From contig NC_021675.1 in NCBI RefSeq assembly GCF_000247815.1, positions 64,236,668-64,300,667 on the forward strand: a stretch of DNA of 64,000 nucleotides, in the 5' to 3' direction. Under the pieces are notes generated by a model. That model saw nothing but the letters and a program-made list of their open reading frames with translations, made no database searches and was not told the DNA's origin. Below are positions 36,229 to 50,124 of this stretch, one piece after another. The translations under genes and the position numbers were made by a program. Source of the DNA: Ficedula albicollis (taxonomy: Eukaryota; Chordata; Aves; Passeriformes; Muscicapidae). Position 1 is the first letter of the stretch, and each line of letters starts with the position of its first letter.

Positions 36229-39200
36229 GAACTTTCAGAGCTGGGCAACAGCTTGTAAAAACTTCTCCTTCAGGACAGTCCAGTGGATGCTGCTTTTGAC
36301 CCCTTTGTTCCTCCTGGAGCTGATATTAGGTTCATGGTTTGGGTTTGCAGGGCCTGGAGAACTTCCTGGGAGATATTCTAAAGACCAGGAATTGGGCAGA
36401 ATGGCAGGAGAAGTTAGTGGATTATTTTTCCCACTTTTGTTCTCTGTATTCAAGATGCAAATGTTTTTTCTAACTGTTCTGAATTATTGGTTTTGAATAA
36501 TTAAGATACAATCAAAGATTAATATCAGGCTGGTTTTAGGCAGTTATTTTCTTAATCAGTTGATATGGTGATTAAAATCTCATGGGCTGCTAGATGATTG
36601 CTATCTGATGTCAGTCCATTCACAGTGTACAGCTAATGAACAGCAATAAAGACAATTTTAAGCAGCTCTCGAATGCCAGAGCACCAAGGTCTCCCCCATG
36701 GGATTATCTTGCTAACAGTGACAATCTGAGTAGTGACACTTTACAGCAAGATGAGTGTTTGTATTATCCTCAACCATGTTTCTTACTCTACTTTAGGACT
36801 GAGAAGGAGAAAAACTGAAGATGACTGGAAACCTTGGCTGGGTCAGCATTTCAGGAACAGGTAGGAGCTGTCTGGTGAGGAGCACAATTAGTTACTGGGC
36901 CAGTCCAGTCCATGGTGCTGCAGCTATGCTAATCGAGAGCCAGAACTCACCATATTTGCTAAACCCCCTGGTTTGATGATGGAAAGGGCTGGGCTGAGCT
37001 GTCTGTGCACAGCCATGTTAACCTGATGATGCCAGAGAATTCAGTCCAGACCTTGGTGTAGGAATTGGCTCACAACAATGCTAACCTGATCAGAATTGAG
37101 ACTAAGCAGAGCCAGAGCAGCCACATCATGTGCAGAAGGGAACCAAGAGGTTTCCAGGATGGGATTATTAAGACAAAGATCATAGTGGGTTTTTAAAGTT
37201 TTATAAAAGCATTTCGGAGTGATAAGCATGTTAACAAAGAGTGACCAGAGAATGGCATGAGCTCCCAGGTCAGGCAGATGGGGAGCCCTTCATTCTTGCT
37301 CTGAGTCAGCTCTGCCTCATAAACTCAGCTCAGCCTGGATGCTTCTGTCAGATCTGTTGGGTGCCCATTTCCACAGCCCTGGCAGGTCTAACTGTGGCTG
37401 TGTCAGCCTGGTTGGGTGAAGACTCATTTTTCCCTTGATGTACATTCTTACATGGGGCTCTGCATGAGGAGGATTTGGCACATCAAATGGCACTGGCTCA
37501 GAAAACAGCTGCCACTCATGAAATTTAGCTATGGATATGTCTCATCCCTTTGGAGAGAGACAAAACCAGACCTCTGTGCCATTTATGTCCCCTTCAGAGG
37601 TGAAATTTTGCTGTGCAATTCTGTCAAATGGACACATGGAGTCTATTTTTACTTCTAAAGACCCCCACTTTGGAGATGTTGCTTTTCCCTTTATTTCCTT
37701 TCATCTCAGCCAGGCGCTTATTAAGAACTTGCTTCTGCAGTGGAGCAGACTCATACAATTTAGATTTTATTTGTTGAAGAATAACCATCTGTCAGCTACT
37801 GAGAAGGAGGAAAAGAGTCTATCCCTGTAGGTTTGGAGATCTGCGAGTCTTTAACCAACCCTTGGAACACGCTGTGTCTCAGAACAGGAACTGCAGCACC
37901 CTGGGAAATCAAACAGGAAAATCGAGTAATAAAATGTTCAGAGAGGCAGCGTGCAAACGTGCAGAGTGAGGGTGGAAGCACTTGCCCATAGAAAGAAAAG
38001 GGCTCAGGTTAATAATCAAAATGACCTCACACTAATAAACTAGGCAAGGAAAGAGAAGGAAAGGAAACTGCTCTTTGAATTCTCATTGTCAGGGAGCTGT
38101 TAGCAGCTCTGGGTGCAATCAGCACGTGCTCCCTGGTGCAGGTCTCGGGGTACCTGTTATGTAAGAAGCTGCTGAAGGGTGTGCTGCAGAAACTTCCAGA
38201 AAGGTCAGTCTGTACACACAGTGTGGTGGATACGAGAGCTGCTCTGTGTAATTAGTCACCTCTTTTAATAAACTCCCCAGTCTCTGCTGAGACTTCCAGT
38301 GGCAGCACCAGAGGGACCTGCATCAACGTGCAGCAGGAGCAGTGGCCGCTTTTACAGTCCCTGAAGGATCCTTCACTGGTGTAGCCAAGCTGTGGAGCCA
38401 AACACGCCTTTGCACTTTGTTTGGGCTTCAGCCAGTCCCACAGGCTGTCACCACCCACCCCTGCTGTTTGCAATATTAGTCCTGTCCCACACAGGGCTGA
38501 GAGGTGACAAGTGCTGGTGGGATGCAGCTTTACACAGCTCTGTGGTGTCCCCAGACTGCATGGCACTGGTCTGCAGATTCTAAGTGCCTGTGGTCAGGTG
38601 GAACTGTAGAAAATTTTGGGAAGTTCTTTGGTGCCTGGGTGGCCCCAGTTTGTCAGCTGCCAATGGGGGCAATGCAAACTCCCTCAGAAGTACTTACCTC
38701 TCCACAGGGACTCTTGGTTCAGGGACATTTGTTTGGATTACTATTGTAAAAACAGGCTCCCAGAAAGAGTAAAACCCAAAATAAGAAAACTTCATCACGG
38801 AGAAATGATGATGTCTCACTTGCCCAGACTAAAGCTTATTGCTACCAGCTGGAAGAGTAAGACATCTCCACATCTCTGGGTCTCATCTGCAGCCTTTGGT
38901 ACACACACACAGGTACTGGTTCTACTGGTTCATATCCCAGTCAGCACAACCCAAGTGTGCTCATTTCCTTTCCTTATGGACACCATGTGCTCCCACCTGA
39001 GCCAGTTCCTTGCTTGGAGGACCTCAAGCTCTGTGTAGGGAAATTGTCAAGCACACATTGATTTGAAGGCTCAGCATCTGCTGCAGGGGCATATCTATTC
39101 CAGCCTCTAGAGTACCTGGTCCCTCTCCTCCATCCACCGTCCTGTTCTCCTCTGGGAGGGCTCTTTCCTTCCTCATCGCCCAGTGTAGCTGGGGGCACTG

Positions 39201-41662
39201 TGGGCACAGCCACCTGGAGGAGAAGGCGGTGCCAGATGGTTCAGGGGATTATCTACAGACCCTTCTGCATCTCACCCAGTGTTGTGCTAGCCCTGAACAC
39301 CATCCTTACTCACTGCTCCTTGCAGCCTCCCCCAGCTTTGGTCCTGCTTGTTGTCTGATTCAAAGCCACAAAATCTGTTCCCGCCATGCTTGGACCTTGA
39401 GGCGAGAGCAGAGACGAACCCAGGTGATGCTGTGTATGCTCGTGCAGTTTCTAGGAAACCTGAAACCCCTGTAGGGAGCACAGCTCCTCAGTGGCTGTTG
39501 AAATGTTGGTGTTCTCCTTTGCAAAAAGTCAACCTCCCTGCATTTGGGACTCTTACTATCAAAATAATGGACCTGTCTCATTTGCCTCAGGCTCTACCAG
39601 AAGAAGGTTTAGGTGTTTGCAGAGGGTCAGAGCTGGGCAGGTTTGCCCTCTTCTCCCCACGCAATTAATGCATTCCCATCACTGATTATTGGGTAAAAAC
39701 AGATGGGCTCAGAGGCCATTCCCTTGTAAACTAAATACTAAGGACAAAAAGGTTTGTGGTTTGGGCGAACAACTAATGTCCCCAAGCCTGAGTAAGTGAC
39801 ACCTGTGGGCTCATAAGAAGTCAGAAGATGCCCTGCCATCCTAAGCAGAGGCCAGGAGCTGGGAGAGGAAGCAGGCATTGGTAGAGATTTATCTCCCTCC
39901 CACTTCTTTCTCTTTATGGCTGTCCCAAGTGGCTGCAGGGCCACACAGACTTTTGCTGGCCCTTATGTTCTACTAACTTGGTTGGTGCCTCTCAAGTGAA
40001 CATTTTTCCTTGGACTAAATGCCACTAAAGACATTCATCTTCCTATTGAAAGCCAATGAAAGCTGCAAACCCAAGATTTTTGAGAAATGGAGAAGAGAAC
40101 ACTGCAGGCCATGTGATTTTCTGCAGCTTTCTTTTTTTATTTTTAATTTCCTCTCTTCCATCCCATCTGAATTGTGTCTCCACAGCAAGCCTAAGCAGGC
40201 TCAGCAAAACCCAAACTTGGAAAATGAAGGAGATTAAGTGGATCAGGCAACCAGCTCATAAGAGGAAGAGAAACCTTGTGATGGGAGAGAAGGAGCCACT
40301 AGGGAAAGTTAGATAAGAAACAAGATTAAATTACATCCTGCCCTATGTAACACACAGCCTAATGCAAAGAACCTCTACATCACCTCTCTTTTCTTCTTCC
40401 CACAGCAAGCTTCACCTGTCAATCACCATAAATTTCCAGATGAGACATTTACTATGTGTGGGGGTTAACTGTGTTACTTTCATGTGCAAGCTGGAAGTTC
40501 ATCATTAGCTCACACCTTCTTATCAGAGACTGGCTTCGTTTTCCTGTTGTTCTTAATTTTATAGCTGTTTTGCCTGCTGTAAATCTGTCTCCACTGGGGA
40601 TGCCTCATTTACATCCATTTACTGCAAGAAAGACTGAACTAAATTAACCTTAATTGACTCCAGTTCTGAGGAATTTTATCCGTTTCCTATTCAGGGCAGG
40701 AGAGTTTCTGACCATGTATGTGCACAACCTTCAAAGATGCTGGGCTGAATTCTGTCCTTTGGTAAGGCCCTCCCCACCCTGAGTTATTTTTGTACTTTAA
40801 AGTGAAGTTGCTTCAGTGTAAGTTAGGGTGGGATCTACTCCGCCACCAAGTTTTTCCAACATCTAATTATGAAGCTACATGCTAAAACAATTCCCTCCTA
40901 CTAGGAAACTTTGGATCCATTTGAAGTTTGGAAAATACCTTGCTTTTATGTCTAGACTCTCTAAGGCTGTTAACATGTCTTGGGGATGCTGAAATTGCTT
41001 TTCAATTCCATACAATTGGGCCGGTGAAGTTAAATTGCAATTTTCTGCCTTATTTTCCATTTTTATATTGCTTGCTCCATTTCTCACCATCCCTGCTGCT
41101 TTACATTCTGAAAATGTTGAAGCACAGTGGAGAGCAGGACATGGCTCATTACTTGGATAACTCAGCTCTAGTATAGAGTTATCTGCAAAAGAGATGCTCA
41201 GGACTTAAGTCTTTATTGTTATTGCTACTATTATTGCTATCAATACATTTTTGGTTTTTTTATTGTTACGATTTTCAACCAAGCTATCAAGGGAGCAGAT
41301 TTTAGCCAGTGTTTGTGCATGTTATCACATGTTGGGCAGGGGGATGCTTGAGGAGTGCCCAGCAGCAGTGTCTGACTCTCTCTCGAGGTATAGAGCAGCA
41401 CTCTGCATCTTGCCAAGCATTTACTCATGGCTCTGGGCAGCATTTTCCAGTGCTCTTGCCATCCTCCCCTGCAGCCTTGTGCTGTCACCAACTGCTTAAC
41501 CAACCTCAGCACGGGCTTTGTTCTAGTAGCTCTTGCAGGAGCCATCAGGCTGCTGGAAAAGTCTCTCTCCACGTTTATTTAGCACCAACACTGCCCCTGA
41601 GCCCATGCAGGCAAAGGTCCTGTTCCTGGGGAAGCCTACAAGATGTGTATATCCATTCCATT
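36229..41662. other. Gene-free unique sequence
   Basis: No gene or named repeat is recognised. Somewhat more GC-rich between about 38090 and 39660, where chance open frames up to 140 codons overlap in several frames and on both strands, with no known domain. The 40740-40850 stretch has the texture of a very old repeat but cannot be assigned. Confidence 0.55.
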
Positions 41663-42399
<737 letters not shown>

Positions 42400-45300
42400 T
42401 TATATATATATATCCATTATATGCTACCATATCCATTTCAGTGCTGTTTCCAGCTGACAGACCCAGATGTTCTGAGCACCTGAGAGGTGAGTGGACCACA
42501 GCACTGACTGTCCAGCTGAGGAAGAGCATGATGGACGCTGATGGTTCACAGAGAGCAGCAGCGTGGCCAGGTCCTTCTTGTCTTGAAGCCTGTGAATACT
42601 TCGACACAAAGTTATTTTCTAATCCACTCCAGTTTTATTTTAACCAGGGAATTTCCTATATGGCTCCATACACCAGAGGAAATGCATTTTTACTTCACAA
42701 AAGGAAGATGAGGAATTTGCTTTCCAGTTGTGAGTATTTTGGACATTTGTTAACTGTTCTCCCCAAAGGAGTGATGCCAAGAATTTAATTTTCTTTCTTT
42801 TTTTTTTTTTTCCTTTTTTTAGAAGGAGGACAGCAGATTTTTATGGTTTTATGAAAAGCTGTACAAAATTATAATTAACTGTTCCCTGAGCTGTTGACAG
42901 CTGGCAGCACCATTTCACGGTGAAATATCAAAACTGTAATAATTCTCTCTTGTAAAGGGTAGGTAGCCTGAAACAATTAGAAGCTTTTTAAAAAGTTGTT
43001 CTCCTCCTTGGAGAGAGTGAGCATACAATTTAATTTAACACTGCACACTTTGTCCTGTCCTCTCCTGAAATAAGAAGGAATATCAGCAACACTCCACTTC
43101 CTAAAACATTCACTACCTGCATCCCATTGGGATCTCATGGGACAGTAGTGGGTTTCACAACAAGAAAAAACTGAAGGACACTTTTTATTATTAGTTAGGG
43201 AGAACATCTGCCCCAGTCTTTTGCCTCATCAGGGTAATTATTCCAATCATACAGGAAAAACAAACTCTCCCATTGAAAACAACTGGGCAAGAAATTTAGG
43301 TGAAACAGAGCTCTTTGTCTGCCTCGTAGGATATCTGATATCCTGCTGCCTGAGAAAAGTCTCTCATGAAAAAGAAAATTGAACAGGGGGAAAGAGTGTC
43401 TTGGATTGTTCTCCCTTCTAGACTGGGTCAGCTGGGAGATATTCTCTTGCAATCTTTCTCAGCGACTCTTTAAATGGAAACACACCTAGAGATAGTTAAA
43501 TCAGGTGGCTGAATGCACACTTGTCCAGTTTGTGTGGGCAAATTCCTGCCTGATCAATGTCTCTGGATGGCCCATCTAAGGTTGCCTGTGAGATAAGGTG
43601 GTCCATATTTCATCCCTTTTACAGGTGTGGGCAGTGTCCTGGCTCAGACACAGCAGCAGCGCCTGAAGGCAGGGCTGGGCACGGCCCATCCCCTCCAGCA
43701 GCATCCAGGTGGGATGTCCCAGTGCGTGACACTGACAGGGACCAGAGAAAGGGAAGGGTCATTTGAGGGAATCCCAGGAACTCCCCCACGTCAAAACCAA
43801 AAAATAACCCAAGCAAGACCTTCCCATCCTTTTCTCTTTACTACATCTGTTCTCTGGAAAGCAGCTGGACTCTGGACAGGAAACCACTGAGGACTTCTTA
43901 TCCTCCCCTTCCCATTTACACAACTGAGGAGCTTTCCAAGCAATAAAACCTTTTACCATCATAGGTGCATTTCTTTCCCAAGCATGCAAAGCTTGTGAAT
44001 GACCATCTGTAACTCTGTACACATTTAGACAAGAGGATTTTTTCTGAGAAAGGAGGGGAAAAGCCAGGCTGAGTCCAAACCAATCCAAATGCTTAGGATG
44101 ACGTATATTTCCTATTCGAGAGGAGATCAAGCAAGCTTTGTTAGCTGGGAGGATCCAGGTCCCTCAAAGCTGTGTGCAAGTTTCCACATCTGTGCAGAGA
44201 AATGAGAGAGGCCAGAAGGGTCCAGGGAGGAGCCTGGATGACACAGGCTGTGTGTTCTTCTCCATCATGGGCTGCCTGACGTCCCTCTGAGGGACACCTG
44301 GGCTTCTCCTGTCCCCAGCAGCCTCATGTGCAATTGCTGGTGTCAAACAGCTGTCCACAAATGCTTGTTCCAGCGCAACAGAACATTTTTCATCTTGGCT
44401 TGAGCCAAGCTGGAAAGAAAGGAATGTTATTTGAGACAGAAGGGGAGTGTGCTCACAAGGGAGGTTTGTCACCCCGTGCAAGTTCCTCGTGTAGAGAAGC
44501 CTTTGGATTTGTGTCACCCTCCTCCTCCTTAAGGTGAGGCCAGCTGGGCTGTTTTTGCACAGCAAGCAGAAATAAATATAAGACTGATGTGAAAATAATA
44601 TATTCTCAGACATCATGAGATGAGGATGGGACAGAGATAGCAGCTTTGCTCTGAGCCCACAGGTTCTGCAGGGCACTGATGGTGGTATTGAATCCATAGA
44701 CTGGTGACTGGACCACAGAAATATTCTCAAAATGTTTCATCCTCACCCTCCCCCTTCTTCCTCCTCAGATAAACTTAATCCCAACACCCTTTGGAAGACT
44801 CTGCTGATCTCAGGCACATTTCAGCAGTTAAAAAAGTGTTGAGACATCATGTCTCCTGCATGCTACAACTTCCTTCTTGCAGTGATGCCAATTGCTGTTG
44901 CAGTTTCCTGGTTGAGTTTCAGATCATGAAAGCAGGTATTTATTTTTTTGGAAATGCCATTAAAACCTTTACCTTCATACCAGGCAAGCAAAGGTTGAAA
45001 TCAGGTTAGGCTGCATAATTTCATACTTATGCTCCTAATTGTGTTTTTGCAGTGTTTCACATTACAGTTTTTCCTCATCTCCTAAGCTTTTCTCTTGATA
45101 AATATACTTATATTATGAAACTGCCCACTTTCTACATTCTTTTTCACTTTCTTCTCTCACATCAAAGCCAATATAAATAAAGAATAAGTTGTTGAGCTAA
45201 CAAAACTGTTAGGAGAATACACTTTTTTCCCTGGAGCTGAAAAGATTTCCAATACCCTAGCAGAACTGTCTTAGATCAGTAATTGTTAATGGAATAAAAC

Positions 45301-45971
45301 AGTGTCAAAAGGTAAACACAGTTGTTTGATAAGTCAGGTTGACTGTGCCTTTCTGGACCATGTCTCTTGCCTGTCTGCTTTTGTTTTGTTAAGATTAGCT
45401 GTTCTCAGTTCAAGGGAGTAGCCAGAAAATGAATTTTGTATACACAGCTCTGTTTGCAGCTTCCAACCCCTGCACTTTTTCACTGTAGCACGGTGAGCAC
45501 GTCTCCTGCTCCAGAGCAGCTTTCACAGTGCTTGCACAATCTCTCCATCAGTTGCTGTAGGTACAACACTGAGTGAACCTCAAAGGATGAGCCAGTGAAA
45601 GCTGTGCAGCCAAAACATGGGAAAGGCATCAAAAACCATCAGCTCAGCAATTCCAGCAGGTTGGACCACACTCTGACCTTTGTCATAAGGAAAACCAGGG
45701 AGGTATTAGGCAATTTTTAATGCTATTGTCTGTAATTGCCCTTGTCATACTTTCTCCCAGCAGGAGTTTGTGACCCTGCAAAGGCTGAGGACTGTAATTC
45801 TGAGTCTGGTCCTCGCAGAATTTATTTCTGAGCTCCCAACAATCTAGTTGGATTTATTTTAAATAACAATTGGTGGCAACCAAAATTCTGTAGCAGAAGC
45901 CAGTCTCACAAAATATTAACCCAGGCTTGTGAGAGACCAAGAGTAAGATTTGCCTTTTCCAGTGCTAAATG
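42400..45971. other. Gene-free unique sequence
   Basis: No gene is recognised. It contains a T-rich run at 42788-42820. The longest open frame of the window that is not homopolymer-driven (188 codons, minus strand, 44164-44730) lies here, but it has no recognisable domain, and other frames are open opposite it. Confidence 0.55.
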
Positions 45972-46250
45972 GGGTTGTTTACTCTGGAGACAAAAAGGCT
46001 CAGGGAAGATCTTCTCTCTTTCTACAATTACCTGAAAGGAGTTTGCAGCCAGGTGGGGAGCAGTGACAGGACAGGAGGAAACAGCCTCAAGCTGTGCTGG
46101 GGAGGTTCAGGCTGGACATCAGGAAGAATTTTGTCACTGAAAGTGTTGTTAAGCTTTGGAATGGGCTGCCCAATGAGGGGGTGGAGTGGAAGCATTCAAG
46201 AAAGAGCAGGACATGGCACTTAGTGCAGTGATTTGTTTGTCTGATGAAGC
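45972..46250 (+). mobile_element. CR1 LINE fragment (end of ORF2, decayed 3' end)
   Basis: The plus strand follows the CR1 consensus: tgtttactctggagac, aaggctcagggaagatc, tacaattacctgaaagga, gtttgcagccaggtgggg, gacaggaggaaacagcctcaa, aggttcaggctggacatcagg, aagaattttgtcactgaaag. Translated, [12 protein letters not shown] corresponds to the CR1 WNRLP-E motif. The last part (gacatggcacttagtgca) marks the start of the 3' end, but the octamer tail is lost. Non-functional fragment. Confidence 0.88.
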
Positions 46251-48845
46251 TGATGGGCAAACACAATGTTTAGTGCTCAGCACCAGGTCACTAAAGTGAC
46301 CAACAGCTCTGTGGGGGAAGCACAGGCATGGTACTGCATGGAGAAGTTAAGAAAAAAAATCACTTATTTCTTTGTCAAATTCTGGCTAAAGGCACACTGG
46401 TGAGCTTTCAGCGGATTCACTCCGGATAAACAAAATTCTTGATGCCCCAGGAAAACTCTCAAGGAATGGGATAAAGTTATCTGCAGGGGGAATGGCAGAG
46501 GTCAGTTTGGAAAGTTTGCTGACTACAAGATCTGTTCTAAAATGTGTGCAGAGCTTGCATAAATCTAATCTCCTGCTGAATATCCGTGCATGAGCACTTG
46601 CACAGCTCTGCTTGGGCTAGGAAACTCTCTAACCTTCTTCAGCCCACACGGTTAAATGTTGGTTGAGTGTGAGTACTCCAAGCTAAACACAAGCTCTGAA
46701 TAGGGGCCTATGTTCTTGTGCAGTAATGCTCTCTGTAAAAATCCACAGTTCTAGTACTGCATGCAGAAATATCTGTACCAGAAGCAGGATTTCTTACAAG
46801 CAAATCCCTTAAAATGTTGGAGAACATACATTAAGGTGTTATACATATGATGCTACTCTAGTTTTAAAACACTTATCATCTCAAAAAAACCCACAAAACC
46901 AAAACCAAAACCAAAACAAAAAACTACCTAAACAATGATGGAAAACAAATACTGAGAGGATTTCCAGCCAACAATATTGGAGCTTGTCCACCTAAAACAT
47001 AGTCTCCATGGCTAAATTAATTCACTTTGTTAAGGCAGGCCTGCAAGGGAGCACACAGCGCTGTGTGACTGACAATCCCTACCGCCTGTCAGAAATTTGC
47101 TGTTTGTGAACATGTGTCACTTGAGCTATGCCTGATGTAACCCTCCTATATCACATGAAATCTGCACTGTTCTGTGGTCTGTTGGTTGGGTTTTTAGGTG
47201 CAGTTCTTCATCAGCTTTTGAAAGAGCCAGGGCGAGTGGTTACATTTTGAAGTCATTTACTCCACTGTCACGTCTGAAGTTTGTTCTCTGCTGCTTCCCT
47301 GTGATGGTGTGTCATGTTGTTTGCAGGCCATTCATAGGTCTGCAAGAGCTCCAGCATCCCTGTGTGGGGCAGAGACCAGGATGTGGAGGCACTTCTCAGC
47401 CTGTGCAACACAAAGGCCATGGTTGCCCGGGCTGGGTCTTTTTTGGTTCTGCAGAAAGAAGCTGCCATTGTGTTCTATGAAGTCATGCCCTGTTGGGTGA
47501 ATGCGTGCCAGCCCTCATTAGTGACGTTACTGTTACATTATGCTAATTGTATTTTTGAAGCTCTGTAATTCTGACTTTTTCTGAACAGCTCAATAAAAAA
47601 AAAAAATTAATTAAAAAAAGATGTTCTTCGAAAAGGGCAAGAGATGCTCTTCTCAGCAGCTAGGGAGAGTTACAAAGGAAAAGCTTTGTTTTTACCATCT
47701 AATTGATCTTAGACATAAAGAGTAGTTATTAATTAATTAACACTGTTTCAGATGGTATGAGAGCACAGGAGCAGGATCCAGGCTGTGGACAGCAGGAGGT
47801 GGGAGATATGAGCAAGGAGTTGCAGAATTTCCCTTTTGGCTTGACCTTCCTCAGCAATCCCCTCATTAGGAGCAATTAGGAGGATACACTCCCCCAGGTT
47901 GCTTAGAGAGCAGATTTCATCGGTTTCAAGGAGGTGATGACTTGAAGCTGTTGCAAGACATAGGAGGATGTCCAAAACAGAGATGCTGCAAAGGCAGGGA
48001 ACACCAGGAAACTTCCACACCTTCTGGACAGAGACTCTCAGGGGAGTCCAGCCTGACTGCAGATCTCTGCAAGAGCAGCCAAATCTTTAAAGCCTATTTC
48101 TAGAAGGATATTTAGCCACACAAATCAGTTCTCTGATCTAGGTTTCAGTCTCTTCCGCTGCCTCAAGACCCTGTAAAATGAGACTTTTTTATTTTTTATC
48201 TCATCACATATATTTTGGCAGTGATCTCTGGAGAGCAGGAGTGGCCTTTGCATAAAACTGACTACTGAAGTAAGCAATCATAGCTAAGCAGTTACATAGA
48301 ATACACTCTTTCCACTATAAGACTTCTGAAACCTTTCCAAATTTTGCTTTTTTTGGTTGCTGTTGGGTTGTTTTGTGTTGAGAAACGCTCTTCTTCCCAC
48401 ACATTCATTTTTGTTCTTGGTCTGCAGCTCTGAGTGGGAAGTCTGAATGGCTCTTGCTGGTCAGAGACCATGGAGCTTCTGTCTTTCTGTCATTTCATGT
48501 GTCATGCAGACAACCAAACCCACAGCAATAAAAACTTCACAGTACAACAAACCCCCATGTTGCTGATGTATGCCACATGGTGTATCTTGTTTCTGACTGG
48601 TCACACTTGGAAGTGATTCAGTTGCTTTTTGCCACCCAGTCCCATTGTATAAAGCAACTTTTTCTTGTTTGAAGTCCAGTGTGTTTTTTGGGAAAAAAAA
48701 TGAGGCATTTCTCTTGTGTGAGGTAACAAATGTCGCTGGAAAATATAACTGCAGAGATATTGTTATCTGTATCCACGATTCTCCTCCTTTTTTTTTCAGT
48801 ATCTGGAACTTTAATATTTGTGGTCATACAGACATACATAGATTT
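46251..48845. other. Gene-free unique sequence
   Basis: No gene is recognised. It holds an A/C simple repeat (46885-46925) and a stretch at about 47515-47580 with a TGACGT word and an octamer-like ATGCTAAT followed by an A-rich run. Around 48115-48185 there is a faint MIR-like resemblance, too weak to call. Confidence 0.5.
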
Positions 48846-48980
48846 CATAGAATATTCTGAGTTAGAAGGGACCCACAAAGACCATCTAATCTAACTCTTA
48901 AGTGAATGATCCTTCTGAAGATCAGATCTGCAACCTGGCTGTTATTAGCACCATGCTCTAACCAAGTTCACTGGGGTGAT
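48846..48980 (-). mobile_element. TguSINE1-like SINE (tRNA-Ile head, CR1-type tail)
   Basis: Read on the minus strand, the head at 48941-48975 contains ttggttagagc followed by atggtgctaataac, which reproduces the D-arm to anticodon region of a tRNA-Ile (AAT). The T-arm position (48916-48930) is decayed from ggttcgatccc. The body then passes into tctttgtgggtccctt, ctaactcagaatattctatg, a CR1-type 3' end. A tRNA-Ile head joined to a CR1 tail is the described structure of TguSINE1 of passerine birds. It would have been mobilised by CR1 reverse transcriptase. Diverged, so an old insertion and not a tRNA gene. Confidence 0.85.
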
Positions 48981-49479
48981 AAAGTAAAACCGATCAAAAT
49001 ATTTGCATTTCTTTAAAAATATTTTGAATCCTCCTGTTAAAATGCAGTGATATGTGTGATAGATTTTCATGACTTAAGGCTCCATCACAATCAAAAATAC
49101 TCATTGTGTCTTTTCTACAAACTCTTCTACACAGAATAGTTTGTGCTGCTAACAAAGGAAAATGCATTTTAGAATAAAATGTATTTACTGGCTAACAGGT
49201 CTCAGGAAACAGGACAAAATATCTCCTGTTTGTTGGGTTCGATTTTTTTTTTTATTTTAACTTGGCAAAACCAGCAGTTTCAGTGAGCTGAGTCCGAATG
49301 TATTCTCAGCTGGGGAGAAAGGACTGATTGATGGTGGTAAATATTAAACTGTTCAAGGCCCCTGCTTCACAGCATATAAAACCAGTCACCTCAGCTCATG
49401 TTTCACTTTTTATGTCTTTTCTTTGAAAAAGACACAAAAATATCTGATAAGCATAGCTCAAAGCCCCTCCATACACCCA

Positions 49480-49740
49480 GCGCCCCCAGCGTGCAGTTAC
49501 TCACACTTTGATCAGGAGGAAAGGGCGGCCTCAGATAACGGGGCTGCGAGGGGTCAGGATGCAAATTGGGTGCGAATTTGCTCTAACGGTGTGAAGCACA
49601 GCTCCTGCACATTAAGGCAGTGGGCGCTGACATCTAATTGCATCGGCCTGCTTATGGCTTCCAGGGGACAGCCCAGTCACAAAAGCCACCAGGGGCTGTT
49701 CGGTGTCAAGCCTTATTGGCATGGACACGCTTCTTAGGGG
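49480..49740. promoter_or_regulatory. Candidate conserved non-coding element
   Basis: About a dozen CpGs in 260 bp, no low-complexity sequence, and dense transcription-factor-like words (atgcaaat at 49559-49566, ctaattgcat around 49636) set this block apart from its flanks. An open frame runs through it but has no recognisable domain. The texture is that of a developmental enhancer kept under constraint. This is inference from composition only; comparison with chicken would decide. Confidence 0.35.
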
Positions 49741-50009
49741 TGCAGACACACACTGAAGTGTTGGTCAAGGGGAAGACAGGTGCTTGAGGAGGTGTTGAGG
49801 ATTGTAATTGAATTGAATTAAGGTTTAAATAACAATGCTCCACATTTTTTGGCAGCTCCTACAGTTTTGTATTAATCTGGCTGCTCCTGGTTTTCCCAAG
49901 AGACTGCAGGGGAAAGGCAGATCTCTGTCTGCAGTCTTGGCAAGCTGGGCTCAGGGGACAGTGTGCATTGACCCTTAAATTACACATAGAAGTCTGCTCA
50001 GAGGATGCA

Positions 50010-50124
50010 TTCACAGAATAATGGAATCACTGAGGTTGGGGAAGAGCCCTGAGATCATTGAGCCCAAGCATTAACCCAGCACCACCATGTTTGCCACCAA
50101 CCCATGTCCCCAAGTGCCACATCC
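50010..50124 (-). mobile_element. CR1 LINE 3' end fragment
   Basis: The plus strand reads ttcacagaataatggaatca, ctgaggttgggg, cctgagatcattgagcccaa, cccagcaccaccatgt, caagtgccacatcc. This is the reverse complement of a CR1 3' end, beginning at its octamer tail side. About 115 bp with moderate divergence; no coding part remains. Confidence 0.85.

Noticed and set aside
44164..44730. 188-codon open frame on the minus strand, the longest not caused by homopolymer
   Set aside because: No domain, signal peptide or known similarity. An overlapping plus-strand frame is also open. One frame of this length is only mildly unexpected in 64 kb.
48941..48975. A possible tRNA-Ile gene on the minus strand
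   Set aside because: Only the D-arm to anticodon part is preserved, the T-arm is decayed, the acceptor stem cannot pair, and a CR1 tail follows. It is a SINE head.
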